Below are positions 1-5,359 of a stretch of 7,525 bases of DNA, one piece after another. The DNA lies in NCBI GenBank assembly GCA_002307275.1, contig DBTX01000090.1, forward strand, positions 25,832-33,356. The letters are read 5' to 3'. The notes beneath the pieces were generated by a model. That model did not search any database and had not been told where the DNA came from. It worked only from the letters and a program-made list of their open reading frames with translations. The position numbers and the translations under genes were made by a program. Origin of the DNA: Hungateiclostridiaceae bacterium UBA1305 (lineage in GTDB: Bacteria; Bacillota; Clostridia; Acetivibrionales; DTU013). Within the stretch, counting starts at the first letter, position 1, and each line of letters starts with the position of its first letter.

Positions 1-424
1 GGGTGTCTTCCTTCTTTTTGAAGGCACTGCCCTGTCCGTTGACAGCATCCATGAGCTCTCCTGCAAGTCTTTCTTTCATTGTCTTTTCGCCTCTTTTACG
101 AGAATAGTCGGTCAACCATCTCAGTCCAAGAGCCTGCCTTCTTTCGGGTCTGACTTCCATTGGCACCTGATAAGTTGCACCGCCGACCCTCCTGGCCTTT
201 ACTTCCAATACAGGCATGATATTGTTCAACGCCTGTTCAAATACTTCGATAGGTTCCTTACCGGTTTTTTCCTTTATGATATCAAAAGCTTCGTAGCAAA
301 TTTTCTGAGCTACTCCCCTCTTGCCATCAAGCATGATATTATTGATCAGCTTTGTAACGACTTTATCATTATATATCGGATCCGGCAGAACATCTCTTTT
401 TGGGGTATGTCCTTTTCTTGGCAC
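1..424 (-). CDS. rpsG: 30S ribosomal protein S7, 3' end cut by the window edge
   Basis: S7 is a primary 16S rRNA-binding protein that nucleates assembly of the 30S head and contacts the E-site tRNA. The first 141 codons are visible. The protein begins MPRKGHTPKRDVLPDPIYND and contains the family signatures LINNIMLDGKRGVAQ (residues 26-40), VKARRVGGATYQVP (75-88) and RWLTDYSRKRGEKTM (102-116). It runs off the window at AFKKKEDT. Bacterial S7 is usually about 156 residues, so roughly 15 C-terminal residues are missing. The start is a GTG, chosen because the product then begins exactly like other S7 proteins and because AAGGAGGG lies 7 nt upstream. It follows rpsL on the same strand after a 186-nt spacer, the usual rpsL-rpsG order; fusA and tuf would normally come next, outside the window. 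Identity is effectively certain. Confidence 0.98.
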   Translation of the reverse strand, partial: MPRKGHTPKRDVLPDPIYNDKVVTKLINNIMLDGKRGVAQKICYEAFDIIKEKTGKEPIEVFEQALNNIMPVLEVKARRVGGATYQVPMEVRPERRQALGLRWLTDYSRKRGEKTMKERLAGELMDAVNGQGSAFKKKEDT

Positions 425-430
425 TTTACT

Positions 431-439
431 TCCCTCCTT
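431..439 (-). promoter_or_regulatory. Ribosome binding site of rpsG, supports the GTG start
   Basis: The minus strand reads AAGGAGGGA, a near-perfect Shine-Dalgarno sequence, 7 nt before the GTG at 424-422. An ATG a little further upstream (minus strand, in TATGCAGACAAGG) is in another frame and overlaps this site, so it is not the start. Confidence 0.9.
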
Positions 440-453
440 GTCTGCATATTTTT

Positions 454-551
454 TGGGGCACATTTTCCCCATTGAGGTACTCGGGACCTGATGGTCCTCG
501 TCAGTGCGTCCGTACATGTAATTTATAAATCAACAGCAACTACGCTGTAGT
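454..551 (-). other. rpsL-rpsG spacer with three small inverted repeats
   Basis: The 186-nt spacer between rpsL and rpsG (425-610) holds no gene. Three short inverted repeats are visible. At 454-471, TGGGG and CCCCA flank an 8-nt loop and end 15 nt before the rpsG Shine-Dalgarno sequence. At 484-497, GGACC and GGTCC flank a 4-nt loop. At 539-551, ACTAC and GTAGT flank a 3-nt loop; this one competes with an alternative pairing of ACAGC (533-537) with GCTGT (544-548). None is followed by a U run on the transcript, so they are not terminators. In E. coli, S7 represses its own operon by binding the rpsL-rpsG spacer; whether these hairpins act similarly is inference only. No convincing promoter was found here. 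Confidence 0.35.
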
Positions 552-610
552 CACTCAATTTTATTGTTTACACCATACTTAGCACCTTACTTCTGGCTTT
601 GCAAGCGCTC

Positions 611-1051
611 TTACTTCTTGCCGGTTGCTTTGACTGCGCCAGCTTTCGGCCTCTTTGCTCCATATTTGGAACGGCTCTGCATTCTCTTCGCAACACCTGC
701 TGTATCAAGAGTACCCCTGATTATGTGGTACCTTACGCCAGGGAGATCCTTTACCCTGCCGCCTCTGATGAGAACAACGCTGTGTTCCTGGAGATTGTGG
801 CCTATACCGGGAATATAAGCAGTTACTTCAATTCCGTTTGTCAAACGTACCCTTGCAACCTTTCTCAAAGCTGAGTTCGGTTTCTTCGGGGTTACGGTCT
901 TAACAACGGTACACACGCCTCTTTTCTGAGGAGAGCTAATATCAACTGACCTCTTTTTTAAAGAGTTCATGCCCTTTTGAAGAGCTGGAGCTGTTGACTT
1001 GTACGGTACGGACTCTCTTCCCTTTCTGACCATCTGATTAAATGTTGGCAT
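611..1051 (-). CDS. rpsL: 30S ribosomal protein S12
   Basis: S12 sits at the decoding centre of the 30S subunit, controls translational accuracy, and is the classic site of streptomycin-resistance mutations. The 146-residue product starts MPTFNQMVRKGRESV and carries CPQKRGVCT-type SSPQKRGVCTVV (39-50), TPKKPNSALRKVARVRLTNG (54-73), GHNLQEHSVVLIRGGRVKDL (84-103) and PGVRYH (104-109). K56 and K101 correspond to E. coli K43 and K88 (Met counted) and are the wild-type, streptomycin-sensitive residues. Compared with the 124-residue E. coli protein it has a 13-residue insertion before PQKRG, as in Firmicutes and plastids, and a short basic tail AGAVKATGKK after GAKRPK. The frame is open upstream to an ATG at 1156, but those 35 codons do not resemble S12. 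The chosen ATG has a perfect Shine-Dalgarno sequence and the family N terminus. It is cotranscribed with rpsG downstream. Confidence 0.98.
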   Translation of the reverse strand: MPTFNQMVRKGRESVPYKSTAPALQKGMNSLKKRSVDISSPQKRGVCTVVKTVTPKKPNSALRKVARVRLTNGIEVTAYIPGIGHNLQEHSVVLIRGGRVKDLPGVRYHIIRGTLDTAGVAKRMQSRSKYGAKRPKAGAVKATGKK

Positions 1052-1056
1052 CAATA

Positions 1057-1066
1057 CACCTCCTTT
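1057..1066 (-). promoter_or_regulatory. Ribosome binding site of rpsL, decides the start
   Basis: The minus strand reads AAAGGAGGTG, fully complementary to the anti-Shine-Dalgarno core, 5 nt before the ATG at 1051-1049. It settles the start in favour of MPTFNQ rather than the in-frame ATG 105 nt upstream. Confidence 0.93.
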
Positions 1067-1110
1067 CGCATGAAATAATATTTGAATTTCGTTGTTACCT
1101 ATATACAATG

Positions 1111-1154
1111 AAAAAAAGTCAGGGCTGGTCGTTGACTGCGTCAACTGCTCGCCC
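1111..1154 (-). promoter_or_regulatory. Hairpin followed by T7 in the spacer before rpsL (possible attenuator)
   Basis: In the 172-nt spacer between the L7Ae-like gene and rpsL, the transcript can form GTTGAC-GCA-GTCAAC (1131-1145) stacked on GGGC/GCCC (1151-1154 with 1122-1125). The two stems are separated by a symmetrical 5x5 internal loop, GAGCA opposite GACCA. The sequence TGAC and then seven T residues (1117 down to 1111 on the minus strand) follow. This resembles an intrinsic terminator with the U run displaced by 4 nt, so it could attenuate readthrough into rpsL or mark an mRNA processing site. An extra GTC/GAC pairing could bring the stem base up to the U run. No good sigma-A promoter was found between it and rpsL, so rpsL expression would depend on readthrough. 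Function is inferred. Confidence 0.4.
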
Positions 1155-1223
1155 ATGCGACCTGGATCCTCAGTTTTTCACTTGTATTACCTTCAGTGCC
1201 TGTTGCAAAAATATTTTGTACTT

Positions 1224-1466
1224 TTATTTCAACAGGCAAACCGTCGATGCGCCGACTTCTATACCGCATGCCTTTCCGAGTAGTTTCATGGCTTCGACAT
1301 ATTCAATTTCTACCGATTTGGAGAGGCAAAGCTCCTTTAGAGCTGCAACAATCTTTTCATCAGCATCTCTTGCAATAAAAACAATTTTTGCAGTATCACT
1401 TTCTACTGCTTTCAGGGTTTGTTTAATCCCTATAGCCTTATTGCCGCTTTTCAACATCTCGAGCAC
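1224..1466 (-). CDS. L7Ae-family K-turn RNA-binding protein (YbxF / RplGB-like)
   Basis: This 80-residue protein belongs to the L7Ae/L30e/S12e family of small alpha-beta-alpha RNA-binding proteins. The Bacillus homologues YbxF and YlxQ bind kink-turn RNA and associate with ribosomes, but their cellular role is not firmly settled. Visible signatures are GIKQTLKAV (13-21), the strand-loop FIARDAD (30-36) and the C-terminal block KLLGKACGIEVGAS (61-74). This last block closely matches Bacillus YbxF and forms part of the K-turn-binding face. Length agrees with the family (about 82). The start is GTG at 1466-1464, with AAAGGTG 7 nt upstream; an in-frame ATG three codons later is an alternative. 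Its position between rpoC and rpsL is the standard Firmicutes location. It is probably the first gene of its transcript, since a promoter lies in the gap behind it. The family assignment is very secure. Confidence 0.95.
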   Translation of the reverse strand: MLEMLKSGNKAIGIKQTLKAVESDTAKIVFIARDADEKIVAALKELCLSKSVEIEYVEAMKLLGKACGIEVGASTVCLLK

Positions 1467-1473
1467 TGATTCG

Positions 1474-1480
1474 CACCTTT
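1474..1480 (-). promoter_or_regulatory. Ribosome binding site of the L7Ae-like gene
   Basis: AAAGGTG on the minus strand lies 7 nt before the GTG at 1466. It is weaker than the sites of rpsL and rpsG. The spacing favours the GTG over the ATG nine bases further in. Confidence 0.7.
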
Positions 1481-1541
1481 CCCTCTATCGGAAGCTATTA
1501 TACTTAAAAACCGCCGAAGGAGCCGAACTCAAATGAGCATC

Positions 1542-1580
1542 GGGGACATTCCTTGTAATGGTATTTGAAGGTGTGTCCCC
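1542..1580 (+). repeat. Third, short copy of the GGGGACATTCCT...AGGTGTGTCCCC element, in the leader of the L7Ae-like gene
   Basis: This 39-bp element starts with GGGGACATTCCT and ends with AGGTGTGTCCCC, the same 12-nt termini as the two copies in the rpoB-rpoC gap and in the same orientation. The termini are imperfect inverted repeats of each other: 7 bp of GGGGACA/TGTCCCC, two mismatched positions, then CCT/AGG, here extended to CCTT/AAGG. The 15-nt core does not resemble the other copies. On the transcript it would fold into a stable hairpin in the 5' leader. The conserved ends with a variable core suggest a REP-like or MITE-like palindromic element; that class is inferred. Confidence 0.8.
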
Positions 1581-1614
1581 TTTCCTTGAAAGCCCCTTGA
1601 ATTCGCACTGAAAT

Positions 1615-1644
1615 ATTTTATCACCGCAATGATTTGTTTGTCAA
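1615..1644 (-). promoter_or_regulatory. Sigma-A promoter of the L7Ae-rpsL-rpsG transcript
   Basis: On the minus strand a perfect -35 hexamer TTGACA (1644-1639) is followed by an 18-nt spacer and the -10 hexamer TAAAAT (1620-1615), 5 of 6 to consensus. It is preceded by TGA, which makes an extended -10 (TGn). The spacer is AT-rich. Transcription would start near 1608 and give a leader of about 140 nt before the GTG of the L7Ae-like gene. The promoter sits just downstream of the rpoC terminator, exactly where a separate transcription unit should begin. This is the only strong promoter match I found in the gaps. Confidence 0.8.
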
Positions 1645-1669
1645 GATAAACGTATCCGTGTGTGTCGGG

Positions 1670-1710
1670 AAAAACTATTTTAGCAGGTGGGATTTTGACA
1701 ATCCCACCTG
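1670..1710 (-). terminator. Probable intrinsic terminator after rpoC
   Basis: A perfect 11-bp inverted repeat, CAGGTGGGATT / AATCCCACCTG with a 5-nt loop (1684-1710), begins 12 nt after the rpoC stop codon. On the transcript it is followed by CTAAAATAG and then five U residues (1674-1670), so the U tract is displaced from the stem. On the opposite strand the stem is followed directly by TTAATTTT, so it may work in both directions. The stem is strong enough that rpoBC mRNA very likely ends or is protected here. The displaced U run leaves some doubt about the efficiency of termination. Confidence 0.72.
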
Positions 1711-1722
1711 TTAATTTTGATG

Positions 1723-4700
1723 CTATTCTACCACAGTGCTTATATTAATATCCTTATATCTGCTCATACCTGTACCGGCGGGTATCAGTTTGCCTATGAT
1801 GACATTTTCCTTCAAGCCGACCAAAGGATCGACTTTACCTTTGATAGCCGCTTCGGTCAGTACCCTTGTGGTTTCCTGGAAAGATGCCGCAGAGAGGAAT
1901 GACTCCGTTGCAAGTGAAGCCTTGGTGATACCAAGCAGTGTTCTTTTGCCGTCTGCAGGTCTCAGGCCTTCAGCGATTACTCTTGCATTCTCCTCTTCAT
2001 AATCAAACATGTCAACCAATCCGCCCGGCAGCATATTGGTATCACCTGCATCATCGATCTTGACTTTCCTGAGCATCTGTCTGATGATAACTTCTATGTG
2101 CTTGTCATTGATATCAACGCCCTGTAATCTGTAAACCCTTTGAACTTCCTGCAGCAGGTAGGACTGCACGCCCTTAAGGCCTTTTATCTTCAATATGTCA
2201 TGTGGGTTGACTGAACCTTCTGTAATTTCGTCACCAGCTTCAACCACATCACCATCGGAAACTTTTATCCTCGAACCATAGGGTATGAGATATGTTCTTG
2301 CATCTCCATCCTCTGTGGTTACAACAACTTCCCTCTTCTTTTTTGTCTCGTTGATCTGAATGTTACCAGGAATTTCCGAAATGACCGCAAGACCTTTCGG
2401 TTTTCTTGCCTCGAAAAGTTCCTCAACACGCGGAAGGCCCTGTGTGATGTCATCACCGGCAACACCGCCGGTATGGAAGGTTCTCATCGTCAACTGGGTA
2501 CCAGGTTCGCCGATGGACTGTGCAGCAATGATTCCAACTGCTTCTCCTACATTTACGTCCTCATTGGTTGCCAGGTTTGCACCATAGCACTTGGCACATA
2601 CGCCATATTCAGAATGGCAGGTCAGCATCGATCTGATCTTTGCCTTCTTCATTCCTGATTTCCCGACTCTGTCGGCTTCTGCATCCGTAATTCTCTTATC
2701 ACCGGCTACAAGTACTTCTCCCGTTACCGGATGAACGATAGGTTCTACGGTATATCTGCCAACCAGTCTTTCTGCCAGGCCCTCAATTACTTCACTGCCG
2801 TCCTTGACATCGAATACTTCTATACCCTTCTTTGTCCCGCAGTCAACTTCCCTTACTATTACATCCTGACTTACGTCGACAAGACGCCTTGTAAGATAGC
2901 CTGAGTCAGCAGTTCTGAGAGCTGTATCGGCAAGTCCTTTTCTGGCTCCATGCGTGGATATGAAATACTCCAGAACATTGAGGCCTTCACGGAAATTTGC
3001 CCTGATTGGAATTTCCAGCGTCTTACCGGAGGTATCCGCCATAAGTCCTCTCATACCTGAGAGCTGTTTGATCTGGCTGATGCTGCCTCGAGCTCCCGAC
3101 TGTGACATCATGAATATCGGGTTGAATCTGTCGAGCTGAGCCAGTAAAGCCGCTGTAAGATTTTCGCCTGTTTCAGTCCAAGCCTGTATGACTGAGTTGT
3201 ATCTCTCTTCTTCTGAAATGAGACCCCTCTTGTACATTTTGGTAATACTGTCTATTCTCTCTTCCGTCTCGTCAATATACTTCTTCTTGACATCCGGTAT
3301 GATCATATCCGATACGCTGACTGTGATCGCTCCCCTGGTAGAATATTTGAAGCCCAGAGATTTGATCCTGTCCAGGACAATAGCAGTCTCAGTAGTGCCG
3401 TGAACCTTTATGCACCAGTCAATGATCTTGCCGAGTTCTTTCTTGGTAACCAGATTGTTTATTTCCAGATCAAAGAGCTTGCTGGGATCAGATCTGTCAA
3501 CAAAGCCTAAATCCTGTGGGATGGCTTCATTAAACAGAAGTTTACCTACTGTGCATTCTATGATCTTTTTGGTCAGTTTACCATCGATGATCTTTTCCAG
3601 TCTGACCCTAATCTTTGCATGCAATTGAAGAAATCCGGATTCATAAGCCATCACAGCTTCGTCAAGAGATCCGAACACCTTACCTTCGCCCATTTCACCA
3701 TCACGCTCGATCGTCAGGTAATAGCTTCCCAATACCATGTCCTGTGTAGGTACGGTGATCGGCTTGCCATCCTTTGGAGCCAGCAGATTGTTCGCTGAAA
3801 GCATCAGGAATCTTGCCTCTGCCTGCGCTTCTGCTGACAGCGGAACGTGGACAGCCATCTGGTCGCCATCGAAATCGGCGTTATATGCTGTACAAACCAG
3901 TGGATGCAGCTTTAAAGCTTTACCCTCAACCAGTACGGGCTCAAATGCCTGAATACCGAGCCTATGGAGCGTAGGCGCACGGTTGAGAAGTACAGGATGT
4001 TCTTTAATGACATCCTCAAGTACATCCCAAACTTCATTTTTAACTCTCTCCACCATTCTCTTTGCACTCTTTATATTGTGTGCAAGCCCATCATTGACAA
4101 GCTTTTTCATAACAAACGGTTTAAAGAGTTCCAGTGCCATTTCCTTCGGCAGGCCGCACTGAAAGATCTTCAGTTCCGGACCGACAACAATAACCGAACG
4201 TCCGGAATAGTCAACACGCTTTCCAAGAAGGTTCTGGCGGAAACGTCCCTGTTTGCCCTTCAGCATGTCTGAAAGTGATTTCAGAGGTCTGTTGCCGGGA
4301 CCTGTAACAGGCCTTCCCCTTCTGCCGTTATCTATGAGGGCATCTACAGCTTCCTGCAGCATCCTCTTTTCATTTCTTACAATAATATCGGGTGCTCCAA
4401 GGTCAAGCAGCCTCTTAAGGCGGTTATTCCTGTTAATGACACGTCTGTACAGATCATTGAGGTCGGAGGTTGCGAACCTGCCGCCGTCCAACTGTACCAT
4501 AGGCCTGAGTTCGGGCGGGATGACCGGTACAACGTCCATAACCATCCACTCCGGCCTGTTCTGTGAAAGCCTGAATGCTTCAACCACTTCAAGCCTCTTT
4601 ATAGTCCTGATCCTCTTCTGGCCTGAAGCATCCTCCAGATCCGATCTCAGTTCCTTTGACTGTTTCTCCAGATCAATTTCCATCAAAAGATCCTTGACGG

Positions 4701-5220
4701 CCTCTGCACCCATCCCAGCTTTGAATTTGTAGCCGAACTTGTCGATACTGTCCCTGTACTCCTTTTCAGTCAGGATCTGCTTCTTTGAAAGCGGAGTCTG
4801 ACCCGGGTCAATGACAACATACGACGCAAAATACAATATCTTTTCCAGCGCTCTCGGGGACATATCCAAAATCAGACCCATCCTGCTCGGAATCCCCTTG
4901 AAGTACCATATGTGTGAAACCGGTGCAGCCAGTTCAATATGGCCCATGCGCTCCCTTCTTACTTTGGAGCGTGTCACCTCGACACCGCATCTGTCGCACA
5001 CAATACCTTTATATCTGATCCTCTTATATTTACCGCAGTGGCATTCCCAGTCCTTCTGCGGTCCAAAGATCCTCTCACAGAAAAGGCCGTCCCTTTCAGG
5101 CTTCAAGGTTCTGTAATTAATTGTTTCAGGTTTTTTTACCTCGCCCCTCGACCATTCTCTGATTTTCTCGGGGGAAGCCAAACCAATCTTTATTGCATCA
5201 AAATTATTCATTTCAAACAT
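1723..5220 (-). CDS. rpoC: DNA-directed RNA polymerase subunit beta'
   Basis: Beta' forms, with beta, the active-site cleft of RNA polymerase (alpha2-beta-beta'-omega). The 1165-residue product is complete. The N-terminal zinc site has C60, C62, C75 and C78. The catalytic NADFDGD motif (448-454) supplies the three Asp that bind the active-site Mg2+. The rudder/lid region precedes it (GRFRQNLLGKRVDYSGRSVI, 325-344). The bridge helix lies around GARKGLADTALRTADSGYLT (758-777). The second zinc site uses C794, C868, C875 and C878. The trigger loop includes SIGEPGTQLTMRTFHTGG (902-919) and runs directly into GVAGDDITQGLPRVEELFEAR, so the large insertion of E. coli is absent, as in Firmicutes. The start is ATG at 5220 with AAGGAG 8 nt upstream; an in-frame ATG three codons later is a weaker choice. 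It follows rpoB after a 139-nt gap, which is filled by repeats, and is followed by a terminator-like hairpin. Confidence 0.99.
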   Translation of the reverse strand: MFEMNNFDAIKIGLASPEKIREWSRGEVKKPETINYRTLKPERDGLFCERIFGPQKDWECHCGKYKRIRYKGIVCDRCGVEVTRSKVRRERMGHIELAAPVSHIWYFKGIPSRMGLILDMSPRALEKILYFASYVVIDPGQTPLSKKQILTEKEYRDSIDKFGYKFKAGMGAEAVKDLLMEIDLEKQSKELRSDLEDASGQKRIRTIKRLEVVEAFRLSQNRPEWMVMDVVPVIPPELRPMVQLDGGRFATSDLNDLYRRVINRNNRLKRLLDLGAPDIIVRNEKRMLQEAVDALIDNGRRGRPVTGPGNRPLKSLSDMLKGKQGRFRQNLLGKRVDYSGRSVIVVGPELKIFQCGLPKEMALELFKPFVMKKLVNDGLAHNIKSAKRMVERVKNEVWDVLEDVIKEHPVLLNRAPTLHRLGIQAFEPVLVEGKALKLHPLVCTAYNADFDGDQMAVHVPLSAEAQAEARFLMLSANNLLAPKDGKPITVPTQDMVLGSYYLTIERDGEMGEGKVFGSLDEAVMAYESGFLQLHAKIRVRLEKIIDGKLTKKIIECTVGKLLFNEAIPQDLGFVDRSDPSKLFDLEINNLVTKKELGKIIDWCIKVHGTTETAIVLDRIKSLGFKYSTRGAITVSVSDMIIPDVKKKYIDETEERIDSITKMYKRGLISEEERYNSVIQAWTETGENLTAALLAQLDRFNPIFMMSQSGARGSISQIKQLSGMRGLMADTSGKTLEIPIRANFREGLNVLEYFISTHGARKGLADTALRTADSGYLTRRLVDVSQDVIVREVDCGTKKGIEVFDVKDGSEVIEGLAERLVGRYTVEPIVHPVTGEVLVAGDKRITDAEADRVGKSGMKKAKIRSMLTCHSEYGVCAKCYGANLATNEDVNVGEAVGIIAAQSIGEPGTQLTMRTFHTGGVAGDDITQGLPRVEELFEARKPKGLAVISEIPGNIQINETKKKREVVVTTEDGDARTYLIPYGSRIKVSDGDVVEAGDEITEGSVNPHDILKIKGLKGVQSYLLQEVQRVYRLQGVDINDKHIEVIIRQMLRKVKIDDAGDTNMLPGGLVDMFDYEEENARVIAEGLRPADGKRTLLGITKASLATESFLSAASFQETTRVLTEAAIKGKVDPLVGLKENVIIGKLIPAGTGMSRYKDINISTVVE

Positions 5221-5323
5221 GGCTCATTCTCCTTATCAGAAGGGGACATTCCTCGTCCCCATAGTCCTTCTCCTTGCAGAGGTGTGTCCCCTCTTTCAGA
5301 AGGGGACATTCCTCATCCCACAT
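5213..5323 (-). CDS. Possible 36-codon ORF inside the rpoB-rpoC repeats (doubtful)
   Basis: On the minus strand an ATG at 5323-5321, with AGGA about 9 nt upstream, opens a 36-codon frame (MWDEECPLLKEGTHLCKEKD, then YGDEECPLLIRRMSHV). It runs through the second half of the array and stops at a TGA overlapping the first codons of rpoC. The peptide contains DEECPLL twice because it is encoded by the repeat. There is no recognisable domain. A second short frame of 8 codons starts at 5262 behind AAGGAG. The overlap with the rpoC start would permit translational coupling, but an ORF this short inside repeat DNA can easily arise by chance. Reported as a possibility, not as a firm gene. Confidence 0.15.
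   Translation of the reverse strand: MWDEECPLLKEGTHLCKEKDYGDEECPLLIRRMSHV
5229..5234 (-). promoter_or_regulatory. Ribosome binding site of rpoC
   Basis: AAGGAG on the minus strand lies 8 nt before the rpoC ATG at 5220-5218 and only one base from the edge of the tandem repeat. The repeat has therefore expanded or inserted right up to, but not into, the translation signal. Confidence 0.88.
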
Positions 5324-5352
5324 AGTCTTTCTTCCTGCAGAGGTGTGTCCCC
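5236..5352 (+). repeat. Two tandem copies of a palindrome-ended element filling the rpoB-rpoC gap
   Basis: Two direct copies with a 60-bp period lie at 5236-5291 and 5296-5352. Both begin TCAGAAGGGGACATTCCTC and end TGCAGAGGTGTGTCCCC. By eye they differ by four substitutions and a one-base indel, about 91% identity. Within each copy the boundaries GGGGACATTCCT and AGGTGTGTCCCC form an imperfect 12-bp terminal inverted repeat (10 of 12 paired). The first copy also has an internal GTCCCC (5255-5260) that can pair with its own left end. The array occupies 117 of the 139 nt between rpoB and rpoC and stops just short of the rpoC ribosome binding site. No transposase or target duplication is visible. 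The likeliest classes are a REP/BIME-like or MITE-like element; this is inference from structure. Confidence 0.88.
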
Positions 5353-5359
5353 TCTCCTC

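Noticed and set aside
425..610. A promoter for rpsG around TATAAA in the rpsL-rpsG spacer
   Set aside because: There is no -35-like hexamer 16-18 nt upstream of the TATAAA.
611..1051. Streptomycin-resistance substitution in S12
   Set aside because: Both key lysines (K56 and K101 here) are wild type.
1111..1154. K-turn in the spacer upstream of rpsL, recognised by the L7Ae-like protein
   Set aside because: The internal loop is a symmetrical 5x5 GAGCA/GACCA without the 3-nt bulge next to tandem G-A pairs that defines a K-turn.
1052..1156. In-frame 35-codon N-terminal extension of rpsL starting at an ATG at 1156
   Set aside because: The extra residues do not resemble S12, the region encodes the hairpin and T7 run, and the ATG at 1051 has a perfect ribosome binding site and the family N terminus.
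1052..1223. A separate rpsL promoter in the L7Ae-rpsL spacer (TTGCAA and TAATAC; TATATA near 1100)
   Set aside because: The hexamers are 13 nt apart, or no -35 lies at a workable distance from TATATA.
4253..4732. Plus-strand open frames of 100-165 codons opposite rpoC, rpoB and the ribosomal genes
   Set aside because: They lie antisense to unambiguous conserved genes, have no recognisable domains, and are explained by the codon bias of the genes on the other strand.
5236..5352. CRISPR array
   Set aside because: Only two direct copies with no unique spacers between them, and no cas genes; the unit is a palindrome-ended element.
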